Below are positions 1 to 6,913 of a stretch of 64,000 nucleotides of DNA, piece after piece. Both the position numbers and the translations under genes were made by a program. Origin of the DNA: JBDRRP01 sp964446485. GTDB lineage: Bacteria > Desulfobacterota > Desulfobacteria > Desulfobacterales > JBDRRP01. Position 1 is the first letter of the stretch. Each line of letters opens with the position of its first letter. The stretch covers positions 8,538-72,537 of the forward strand of contig CAYUOU010000009.1 in assembly GCA_964446485.1 (NCBI GenBank), read 5' to 3'. The notes under the pieces were generated by a model that made no database searches, was not told where the DNA came from, and was given only the letters and a program-made list of their open reading frames with translations.

Positions 1-304
1 CCCGCAGTTTCTCGGCAGTGGCCTTGCTGGTGAGATAGTGGAGGTAGAACTGCTTGACCTGCTCCGAGTTGATGGCTTCTTCGGCACTGCTGGTGGGATT
101 CTCCATGTAACAGCCTCCGGCAAAGACTTTGATGAATCCGAATTTTTTCTTAAGCCCCACGCCGTTGAGGACCAATCGGGCACCGTCCACCATCTTCTCT
201 CCCGGAAAGGTGACGTCTGCAATGGTTTTGTCCGCCGCCACCGCAGGCATCACCAAAACCACCCCCAACAGCACCACAATCATCCACTGTGAAAATCGCT
301 TCAT
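1..304 (-). CDS. Chalcone isomerase-like exported protein (partial, 3' end outside window)
   Basis: Reading from ATG at 304 toward the window edge gives about 101 residues without a stop. The N-terminus is a signal peptide: MKRFSQW, then a hydrophobic run, then a PAVAAD cleavage-type site. It is followed by the DVTFPGEKMVDG and LVLNGVGLKKKFGFIKVF segments typical of bacterial chalcone-isomerase-like periplasmic proteins (Chalcone_3 type). Bacterial members are not known flavonoid enzymes; they keep the fold and probably bind lipids or fatty acids. The gene follows a ferritin-like gene and a small TPR-like gene on the same strand with a 12-nt gap, so it is likely in the same operon. The family call rests on the N-terminal half only. 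Confidence 0.75.
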   Translation of the reverse strand, partial: MKRFSQWMIVVLLGVVLVMPAVAADKTIADVTFPGEKMVDGARLVLNGVGLKKKFGFIKVFAGGCYMENPTSSAEEAINSEQVKQFYLHYLTSKATAEKLR

Positions 305-316
305 TGCTTCCTCCCC

Positions 317-532
317 TTATTGGATTGTAAAGAACGGGGTCGTCTGGAATTCGCGATAGTATTCCAGCGACTTCTTTTTGTCTTTCAGCGGCCACGGCAG
401 CACGGCCCAAAATCGCCCCAGCGAGAGTATCGGGCCACCCTTGTTAAAGTTTTTATCGATCCCATAGGCGGTTTCGAAACTGGTCTGGGTCTTGTCCTTG
501 AGGCCTTCCTTCAGTGCGGTGAAGATGCTCAA
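317..532 (-). CDS. Small TPR-like protein, TTG start coupled to ferritin-like gene
   Basis: This encodes 71 residues. Its TTG start overlaps the TGA stop of the upstream ferritin-like gene (TTGA), a layout that fits translational coupling. The stretch AYGIDKNFNKGGP, then LGRFWAVLPWPLKDKKKSLEY, resembles the loop and helix of TPR-type proteins related to TRAP-transporter TatT components, where a GGP...PWPL...KSLEYLR pattern recurs. At 71 residues it would hold only about one and a half TPR units, so it is either a minimal helper protein or a remnant of a longer TPR gene. No signal peptide or membrane segment is visible. Function unknown. Confidence 0.6.
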   Translation of the reverse strand: MSIFTALKEGLKDKTQTSFETAYGIDKNFNKGGPILSLGRFWAVLPWPLKDKKKSLEYYREFQTTPFFTIQ

Positions 533-996
533 TCACCCATCTCTGCCATATAGTCGTCGTACTGGGTTTCCAAAAAGAGTTTGTGCTTGGCTTCCTCCTG
601 GCAGAGCATCTTAAAGACACTTTTCGCGGCTTCGTCCTCTGCGTTGGCCAGCAATTCATTGTAGAGGGCAAGCGCCTTTTCTTCCCGTTTGGCTGCCAGC
701 ATCAACAACTCATTATAGGCCATCCCGGGTCGGTAGGTGAGGTCCACCACATAATTGCTGCGTTTGATATCGGTGATCCACTTGAACTTATAGTCCTTAA
801 CCCCTTCAACGCTGACGCCCGCGGACACGTCCATGAGCAGTTTCTCATGCTTTTTTTCCTGTTCGGCAAATTCCAGAAGCATTTCCTTGATGCCGGACAT
901 GGACTCATTGGCTGCGCATTCCGTATAAAAGGCGGCGGCCTCTCTTTCTCTGTCCATGGCAAAGCTCAGAACATCATTGAGTGATTCGAATCCCAT
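529..996 (-). CDS. Ferritin-like / rubrerythrin-type di-iron protein
   Basis: This 155-residue all-helical protein has two pairs of iron-ligand motifs: E19 (EREAAAFY) with EQEKKH (E47, H50) in the first half, and KREEKALALY with QEEAKHK in the second half. This is the four-helix di-iron arrangement of ferritin-like and rubrerythrin proteins. No rubredoxin Cys4 domain is attached, so it is an erythrin-only version. In anaerobes such proteins handle peroxide or store iron; the substrate here cannot be read from sequence. A strong ribosome site (AAAGGAG) precedes the ATG at 996. It heads a three-gene set with the small TPR-like and chalcone-isomerase-like genes. Confidence 0.85.
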   Translation of the reverse strand: MGFESLNDVLSFAMDREREAAAFYTECAANESMSGIKEMLLEFAEQEKKHEKLLMDVSAGVSVEGVKDYKFKWITDIKRSNYVVDLTYRPGMAYNELLMLAAKREEKALALYNELLANAEDEAAKSVFKMLCQEEAKHKLFLETQYDDYMAEMGD

Positions 997-1130
997 AGAA
1001 TTCTCCTTTCCTGTTTACCGGTACCGGGCATGACGCACAATAACGCCGTGCAGGTTGATCCACCCCGGAAGTGTTATAACATCTTGCGTCGATATGTCCC
1101 TTTGTGAACCGTTATCATGGTATTTTCGAA

Positions 1131-2054
1131 CTAACTGCACGATAGTGAACCAATGATTTCTGATACGGTGTCGATGCCTTCAGCATCCATGAATGCCTGT
1201 ATGCCGTCAATGATTTCCATGCTGGCCCGAGGGTTGACGAAGTTGGCCGTACCGACCTGAATGGCAGTGGCACCGGCCATGAGAAACTCCAGAGCATCCT
1301 CGGCGGTCATGATGCCGCCCAAGCCCACCACCGGGATGGAGACAGCCTTGGCCACCTGCCACACCATTCGCAGGGCCACGGGCTTGATAGCGGGGCCTGA
1401 AAGCCCCCCGGTGATATTGGCCAGCCGCGGCCGGCGCGTTTGGATGTCAATGGCCATTCCGGTGATGGTATTGATGAGGGAGATGGCATCGGCACCGGCT
1501 TCTTCGACGGCGTGGGCAATCTCGGCCACATCGGTGACATTGGGGCTCAACTTGACCATGACCAGCTTGCCGGTGCGGGACCTGACTGCCCGGGTCACCT
1601 CGGCCGCCATTTTTGGCTGGACGCCGAAAGCCACGCCGCCTGCCGTCACATTGGGGCAGGAAATATTCACCTCGACCCCTGCCACGGAATCCAGCGGATC
1701 GATGCGTTCGGCCAACTCGGCATAGGCGTCGACGGTCTTTCCATAGATATTGACCAGGGTCGGCACTGACAAGCGTTCGAGAAACGGCAGTTTGGTGTCG
1801 ATAAACCCGTCGATACCGACATTTTCAAGGCCGATGGCATTGAGCATGCCGCAAGGGGTTTCGACGATCCGCGGCGGCGGGTTGCCCGGGGTCGGTTCCA
1901 GAGAAATCCCTTTGACGATAACCGCCCCCAATCGATCGAGGGCCAGCAGGTCAGCGAACTCCATGGCGTACCCGAAGGTTCCGGAGGCCGTCATGACGGG
2001 ATTTTTCAAGACCAGACCGCCGATGTCAACGGTGAGCGGCAAAGGCGTTTCCAA
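1131..2054 (-). CDS. pyrD: Dihydroorotate dehydrogenase, catalytic subunit (class 1B type)
   Basis: This 307-residue TIM-barrel flavoprotein oxidises dihydroorotate to orotate in pyrimidine synthesis. It shows the family N-terminus LKNPVMTASGTFGYA, the NISCPN segment that carries the catalytic Cys of class 1 enzymes, KLSPNVTD, and the FMN-phosphate loop GLGGIMTAEDALEF, ending EIIGSL as expected. The only in-frame start before an upstream stop is TTG at 2054. Class 1B enzymes normally work with the Fe-S/FAD subunit PyrK to pass electrons to NAD. No pyrK lies on either side here, so the partner must be elsewhere. Length matches the family. Confidence 0.93.
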   Translation of the reverse strand: METPLPLTVDIGGLVLKNPVMTASGTFGYAMEFADLLALDRLGAVIVKGISLEPTPGNPPPRIVETPCGMLNAIGLENVGIDGFIDTKLPFLERLSVPTLVNIYGKTVDAYAELAERIDPLDSVAGVEVNISCPNVTAGGVAFGVQPKMAAEVTRAVRSRTGKLVMVKLSPNVTDVAEIAHAVEEAGADAISLINTITGMAIDIQTRRPRLANITGGLSGPAIKPVALRMVWQVAKAVSIPVVGLGGIMTAEDALEFLMAGATAIQVGTANFVNPRASMEIIDGIQAFMDAEGIDTVSEIIGSLSCS

Positions 2055-2255
2055 CCGGGTTAGAGGTTGTTTGTGAGGGCCGTTCCGGAAAACTCACTGC
2101 GCATTACCGGAAATTCCGGGTGGCCGCAGGCACGGCAAGCGGGGCCCCATATCCGCTTCGACTGCGGCCGCCGCACACCGCGGCCAGGGCACCATACCAT
2201 ACCTGCTGAAATGACCACAACAGGGTAAGCCGCTATCATTCCGCCGAGCCTTGTT

Positions 2256-3545
2256 TCACTTTGCCAATGCGCTCATAACCTCGACCGCAGCATTGATGGT
2301 AGCATCGATATCCGCATCAGTGTGGGCAAGGGAGATAAACGCCGCTTCGAACTGCGAGGGGGCCAGATAGATGCCGCGCTCGCGCATGCCGGCATAGTAG
2401 GCACAGAACCTGTTCAGATCACTGGTCTTCGCGGCAGCGAAATCGTGAACCGGACCCGTTGTGAAGAACATTCCCAGCATGGACCCCACACGATCGACGG
2501 CCACAGGAATCCCGGCCTGATCAGCGGCACGGCGCAGTCCACGGGTCATTCGCGCGCCGGCATCATCGAGCCGTTCGTAGACCCCAGGTTTGGCCAGTTC
2601 GGTGAGGGTGGCAATGCCGGCGCTCATGGCCAAGGGGTTTCCAGACAACGTGCCGGCCTGGTAGACGGGCCCTTGAGGGGCGATGTGCGCCATGAGATCC
2701 CGCCGGCCGCCATACGCACCCACGGGCAGTCCGCCCCCAATCACCTTTGCCAGACAGGTCAGGTCCGGCATGATGCCGTAAAGGGTTTGAGCGCCCCCGT
2801 AGGCCACCCGAAATCCGGTCATCACTTCGTCAAAAATGAGCAGGCTTCCATACTGAGAGCAAAGGTCGCGCAGGCCCTGGAGGAACCCGTCCACAGGCGT
2901 TACCAGACCCATGTTGCCGGCTACCGGCTCTACAATGATGCAAGCCACGGCGTCTCCCCGGTCAGCCATGACCCGCTCAACGGCGTCGATGTCATTGTAT
3001 GGCAGGCTCAGCGTCAGCGCGGCGACGGCCTCGGGAACCCCGGGACTGCCGGGTATGGCCAGCGTGGCCACGCCGGAGCCGGCATCTACGAGCAGGGTGT
3101 CTGCATGTCCATGGTAGCAGCCGTCGAATTTGATGACCAAGGCCCGGCCGGTAACCCCCCGCGCCAGACGCACGGCGCTCATGGTGGCTTCCGTACCGGA
3201 ATTCACCATGCGCACCACCTCGATGGACGGTACGGCATCGATTACCATCCTGGCCAGTTGGATCTCCACATCCGTCGGCGCCCCAAAGCTTGTCCCCAGC
3301 TCCAGAACTCGGGAAATGGCGGCCACAACGGCTGGGTGGCGATGGCCGAGGATCATGGGGCCCCAGGATCCGACATAGTCGATATAGCCATTGCCGTCGG
3401 CATCGTAAATACGGGCACCCTGGGCGCGGTCTATGAACAACGGGGCGGCCCCAACGGCGCGACAGGCCCTGACGGGGCTGTTGACGCCGCCCGGCATCAG
3501 GGTAACGGCTGATTCAAAAAGGCTGCATGATTTTTCGCTCTTCAC
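2256..3545 (-). CDS. hemL: Glutamate-1-semialdehyde 2,1-aminomutase
   Basis: This enzyme converts glutamate-1-semialdehyde to 5-aminolevulinate in the C5 route to haem, sirohaem and cobalamin. The 429-residue protein shows the complete class-III aminotransferase fold: NSGTEATMSAVRLAR at about 115-129, the FDEVMTGFR motif at 238-246, and the PLP lysine at about K267 in CLAKVIGGGLPVGAYGG. I chose the GTG at 3545 because GGAAGGAG lies 6 nt before it. An in-frame ORF runs 15 codons further upstream but has no ribosome site there. Length agrees with typical HemL (about 427-432 residues). Confidence 0.95.
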   Translation of the reverse strand: MKSEKSCSLFESAVTLMPGGVNSPVRACRAVGAAPLFIDRAQGARIYDADGNGYIDYVGSWGPMILGHRHPAVVAAISRVLELGTSFGAPTDVEIQLARMVIDAVPSIEVVRMVNSGTEATMSAVRLARGVTGRALVIKFDGCYHGHADTLLVDAGSGVATLAIPGSPGVPEAVAALTLSLPYNDIDAVERVMADRGDAVACIIVEPVAGNMGLVTPVDGFLQGLRDLCSQYGSLLIFDEVMTGFRVAYGGAQTLYGIMPDLTCLAKVIGGGLPVGAYGGRRDLMAHIAPQGPVYQAGTLSGNPLAMSAGIATLTELAKPGVYERLDDAGARMTRGLRRAADQAGIPVAVDRVGSMLGMFFTTGPVHDFAAAKTSDLNRFCAYYAGMRERGIYLAPSQFEAAFISLAHTDADIDATINAAVEVMSALAK

Positions 3546-3731
3546 GGATACTCCTTCCAGGATCGCACGACGGGAGAAACGAATCGGCACTCAATATCGA
3601 TTACGGAACCCTGCGTCGCGCTGACCTACTATCGCTCAGATTCCATTGTCAATAGCGCCGGGGGATTGATACAGCACCGTTGGGGTGAACGGCCACATCA
3701 GCCGCGGGGGCATGCAGCGATTGAAACCAGC

Positions 3732-3768
3732 TCCGCCCCGGCGCAATGCGCAGCGGCGCCGGGGCGGA
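3732..3768 (-). terminator. GC-rich hairpin after the Mrp gene
   Basis: A perfect 13-bp inverted repeat (TCCGCCCCGGCGC and its complement) with an 11-nt loop lies 17-53 nt past the stop of the Mrp-type gene. The following minus-strand sequence has only a short T run (GGTTTC), so it is a terminator-like hairpin rather than a textbook intrinsic terminator. Confidence 0.5.
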
Positions 3769-3784
3769 ACCATCAAGGGCGGGA

Positions 3785-4642
3785 TTAGTTGGCCTTTTTC
3801 GGTTCCAACTCAGCCACTTTGTCAGCAATGGCGGAGAACGCCGCCACAACGGGGCTGTCGGCATGCTTGCTTTTCAGGGATTCTCCTGCATCGCCGCAGG
3901 CCACGACCCGGGGGTCGAAAGGGACACGCCCAAGAAACGCAATCCCCATGGCGGTCGCCGTGCGCTCGCCGCCTCCGGTACCGAAGGGGTCGATCACGCC
4001 ACCGCAGTGGGGGCAGGAGAATCCACTCATGTTCTCAATGATGCCAAGGATGTCCATCTTCACGGTTCTGCAAAAACTGATGGACTTGCGAACATCGGCC
4101 AGAGAAATCTCCTGCGGGGTGGTCACCACGACGGCTTTGGCGTCGGGTATCATCTGAGCCACGGTGAGGGGTTCGTCACCGGTACCCGGGGGGGCGTCGA
4201 TGACGAGAAAATCCAGGTCCCCCCAATCGACATCGGCAATGAACTGACGAATGGCTGAGTATTTGATGGGGCCGCGCCAGATGATGGCGTCGTCCTTGGA
4301 TGGCGACAAACTCTCGATGGAAATGGCGTGAAGGTTATCCGTGTACCGCAGGGGGCCCACCTTGTTGTTGGCCGTCATGTCCGGCGCCCCGTCGAGTCCA
4401 AGCATCCGGGGAATGTCAGGGCCGTGAAGGTCCACATCCATGAGCCCCACACGAAATCCCTTTTCCGCCAAAGCGATGGACAGGTTCACGGATGTACTGG
4501 ATTTACCGACCCCCCCTTTACCGCTCATGACGAGAAGTTTGTGTTTGATTCGGGTCAATGATTTTTTCACCGACGCGTCTTTCTCTTCTTGAGCCATGCG
4601 CTGTTTCTGCGCCGAATTCATACTTTCTTGAATCTCAACCAT
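3785..4642 (-). CDS. Mrp/NBP35-family ATP-binding Fe-S cluster carrier
   Basis: The 285-residue P-loop protein has the deviant Walker A of the MinD/Mrp class, MSGKGGVGKSS, at about 39-49, the GLMDVDLHGPDIPRML segment, the IDAPPGTGDEPLT switch region, and GFSCPHCGG, the CxxC pair that holds a bridging 4Fe-4S cluster in the dimer. Family members (Mrp, ApbC, NBP35) store and deliver Fe-S clusters to apoproteins, which suits an iron-rich anaerobe. A short polar N-terminal tail precedes the domain. GAGGGGG lies about 10 nt before the first ATG; an internal ATG seven codons in is the alternative start. The next gene upstream is a UPF0251 regulator, a common partner of Mrp genes in anaerobes. Confidence 0.92.
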   Translation of the reverse strand: MVEIQESMNSAQKQRMAQEEKDASVKKSLTRIKHKLLVMSGKGGVGKSSTSVNLSIALAEKGFRVGLMDVDLHGPDIPRMLGLDGAPDMTANNKVGPLRYTDNLHAISIESLSPSKDDAIIWRGPIKYSAIRQFIADVDWGDLDFLVIDAPPGTGDEPLTVAQMIPDAKAVVVTTPQEISLADVRKSISFCRTVKMDILGIIENMSGFSCPHCGGVIDPFGTGGGERTATAMGIAFLGRVPFDPRVVACGDAGESLKSKHADSPVVAAFSAIADKVAELEPKKAN

Positions 4643-4699
4643 TTCGGATAAAACCCCCTCTTGATGATGGTGTTGGTGCGCCGAATTGACGGTGGCTGT

Positions 4700-5131
4700 T
4701 TATGAGACACCCTGGACACACGCACGCACCCGATTAAACAGCTCTCCCCCGCAATCCGGGCAGGCCTCGGGCCGGCCGGTGCCATGGGGCAATTCCCATC
4801 GACACGGGCAGGCCTGACACTGAAAGATGCGACATTCATCGGCCAACTGAAAATTGCCGCCCTCGACACGGATCGACTTGCCGTTGATCAGCGCATCGGC
4901 GACGACAGCGCGGGCGCGCTGGACGATGCGTCCAAACGTGGCGCGCGACACGCCCATTGCCTCTCCTGACGCCTCATGTGACAGGTTTTCCAGATCCGCC
5001 AAACGGATCGCCTCCCTTTCATCCACAGACAAAATGACTTCTGCCAATTCCACCATGGGAATCCCGCGGGGTTTGAAATAGCTCACATCTGGATTGAAGG
5101 CGACAATGCGATCTTTTTTGGGTCTGACCAT
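4700..5131 (-). CDS. UPF0251 (DUF134) HTH protein with C-terminal Cys-rich zinc ribbon
   Basis: The 143-residue protein begins MVRPKKDR and carries a sigma-factor-like helix-turn-helix: LSVDEREAIRLADLENLSHEASGEAMGV, then SRATFGRIVQRAR. This is the signature of the DUF134/UPF0251 family. The C-terminal 45 residues add CRIFQCQACPCRW and CPDCGG, enough cysteines for a zinc ribbon or an Fe-S site. Members often sit beside Mrp or dinitrogenase-cofactor-like genes and are presumed to be DNA-binding regulators; their targets are not established. I chose ATG at 5131, because AAAGG lies 5 nt before it, over GTG at 5137. Confidence 0.85.
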   Translation of the reverse strand: MVRPKKDRIVAFNPDVSYFKPRGIPMVELAEVILSVDEREAIRLADLENLSHEASGEAMGVSRATFGRIVQRARAVVADALINGKSIRVEGGNFQLADECRIFQCQACPCRWELPHGTGRPEACPDCGGELFNRVRACVQGVS

Positions 5132-5340
5132 AGGCACCTTTTATGAGCATATACTCGATAGGGGGGAAATTAATGGCCGGTCGGCGCATTGTCAAGCCGG
5201 CAATGTCGTTTCGGGGACCGGCGAGCGCTTGACACCCTGCACCGAATTGGGCCTCGGCAGTGACGCGGGTCGCTCTGCCGGCATTGGCCCCTTAAGCTCC
5301 GAAAGATGACTGTCGGCCCGGTAACGGCAGCGACGCCGGT

Positions 5341-5697
5341 TCAGTCGACTTCCAAAAAGGATAAAACCTCCTGTACAACATGAGTGCGCTGGCCGAGGCC
5401 GGTGGCAATATCTTCGCCCATTTGGATGCTATCCGTCTCGATACCCACCCGAAAATAATGGATGCCGGCGGTCCCCGCTTCAATGGCCCACAGGACCACG
5501 CCGCGGATGATGACCTTATTTTCTAACTCCAGCGTAATGGTGGCGCCGGTGCCGATGGCCGGGGCCTTTGACATCTCGGCGCGAAGGCCCGCCACACTGA
5601 TTTCGGTAACCGTGACGGGCAGTTGCCCCACATCGCAAATTATCGTAGCGCCACAGTTGATCGGGTACCGGCTGAACTGTCGTCTTTCAGCTGTCAT
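5341..5697 (-). CDS. PilZ-domain protein (putative c-di-GMP receptor)
   Basis: The 118-residue protein starts MTAERRQFSRYPINCGA, containing the R-x3-R element (RRQFSR) that grips c-di-GMP in PilZ domains, and continues with TEISVAGLRAEM, a match to the (D/N)xSxxG motif with E in place of D/N. It has no second domain. Start chosen at 5697, where AAAGGG lies 9 nt upstream; the ORF is open 16 codons further. Single-domain PilZ proteins commonly tune motility or exopolysaccharide, which fits a genome with this flagellar island, but no direct link to a target is visible. The upstream flank is invaded by a repeat element. Confidence 0.85.
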   Translation of the reverse strand: MTAERRQFSRYPINCGATIICDVGQLPVTVTEISVAGLRAEMSKAPAIGTGATITLELENKVIIRGVVLWAIEAGTAGIHYFRVGIETDSIQMGEDIATGLGQRTHVVQEVLSFLEVD

Positions 5698-5747
5698 ACT
5701 GTTGCCCTTTCTGCAGGAGACATTAACTCGATCTGCTGTCACCATTT

Positions 5748-5898
5748 GACGGTTCCGTAAAAAGTCCGATATCTGCGTTACGCGTCATCCCTCGTCATGG
5801 CGGCGTACTGTAAGTACTTCTCATTCCTCAGGATTCGCAAGCCGTATCTCGATACATGTTACGGAATCGTTCTTTTTGCTACTTTTTACCGTTTCATC
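5748..5898. repeat. MITE-like element with imperfect terminal inverted repeats, overlapping larE 3' end
   Basis: About 151 bp are bounded by imperfect 18-bp inverted ends: GACGGTTCCGTAAAAAGT at the left and the complement of GATGAAACGGTAAAAAGT at the right (12 of 18 match, with a shared GTAAAAAGT core). The right-hand 27 bp (5872-5898) occur again without mismatch, in inverse orientation, at 48549-48575. The inner part, with AAGTCCGATATCTGCG and GATGACGCG, resembles short dispersed repeats I associate with Desulfobacteraceae genomes; that resemblance is from memory. The element supplies the last codons and stop of larE. No transposase gene is present, so any mobility would be in trans. Confidence 0.65.
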
Positions 5899-6714
5899 AC
5901 TATTTAAAAGCTCGCGGTTCATGCAGCCCGTCGTATACCCTTCCAGATCCAGCGCCACGTGGGCGAACCCCAAGCCGCGCAGATGCGTTACAAGATGTTG
6001 TCGGGTGTTGGTGGACATCAGCAGATCAAACTCCCTGGGGTCCACTTCGATCCTAGCCACCGCGCCGTGTACGCGAACGCGGCAATGCGCAATGCCGATG
6101 GCGCGCAGCGCCGCTTCGGCCTTTTCGATCAATGCAAGTGTTGATAATCTAATCGGGGTTTCATAGGGGATGCGCGAAGCCAGGCATGACATGGCCGGGC
6201 GGTCCCATGCCGACAGCCCCATCGTCAATGCCTGTTTTCGAATTTCTTCTTTCCCAATACCTGCAGCCAACAACGGCGCGACGACACCCAGTTCCTCCGC
6301 CGCCTTCAGGCCGGGCCGGAAATCTGTAAGATCGTCAGCGTTGACGCCGTGGGCCAGCACCTGGAATCCTTTTGCTGAGGCCTTTTCCTTAATGGCCGTA
6401 AAAACCATTTTCTTACAGATGTAACAGCGATGGGGAGGGTTGGCAACGAGTTCAGCATTGGCCATGACATCCGGGCCAACGATATACTGCGGAACGTTCA
6501 GTGCGGCGGCCGTTTGCGAAGCGAATCGTCTTTCCAATTCCGGCATCAGCGGGGTATGCGCAGTGATGGCAATGACCTGATCATCCAGCACTTCTTTGGC
6601 CACGGCCAGCAGCAGCGTGCTGTCCACACCGCCCGAGTACGCCACGGCAATAGCGCGCTCGGCCTTGATCAGGTTTCTCAACACACCGATTTTTTTAGGC
6701 AGATCATCCGCCAT
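5821..6714 (-). CDS. larE: ATP-dependent sacrificial sulfur transferase LarE
   Basis: LarE adds sulfur to the pyridinium ring during synthesis of the nickel-pincer cofactor of lactate racemase and related enzymes. The 297-residue protein has the PP-loop YSGGVDST at 26-33, PPHRCYICKK at about 93-102, and WDRPAMSCLASR with the sacrificial cysteine at C177. RVRVHG further on keeps the arginines seen in single-cysteine LarE, so this looks like the sacrificial rather than the Fe-S form. No larA, larB or larC lies nearby. The final 26 or so residues after GYTTGCMNRE are not conserved LarE sequence: they are read from a MITE-like repeat that also provides the stop codon. Confidence 0.93.
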   Translation of the reverse strand: MADDLPKKIGVLRNLIKAERAIAVAYSGGVDSTLLLAVAKEVLDDQVIAITAHTPLMPELERRFASQTAAALNVPQYIVGPDVMANAELVANPPHRCYICKKMVFTAIKEKASAKGFQVLAHGVNADDLTDFRPGLKAAEELGVVAPLLAAGIGKEEIRKQALTMGLSAWDRPAMSCLASRIPYETPIRLSTLALIEKAEAALRAIGIAHCRVRVHGAVARIEVDPREFDLLMSTNTRQHLVTHLRGLGFAHVALDLEGYTTGCMNRELLNSDETVKSSKKNDSVTCIEIRLANPEE

Positions 6715-6913
6715 GGGAGTTCCGGTTGCTGGATGTCGAACACCGGTTTTACCACAGGTATTCGTTGAATAAGGCCTGCCCAGGAAGCCTACACGCTCAT
6801 AGTCTTCTTGGCGGAAAAAAATGTTTACAAAAAGCCGCGATTTCGTTATGTACTCGATTTAAATACAAAAATGGGTAATACGTCAATTTCTGCCGAAATA
6901 AAAGGGGTTTTTC

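Noticed and set aside
2322..3512. 396-codon plus-strand frame opposite hemL
   Set aside because: Shadow of hemL; no ribosome site and no recognisable motif.
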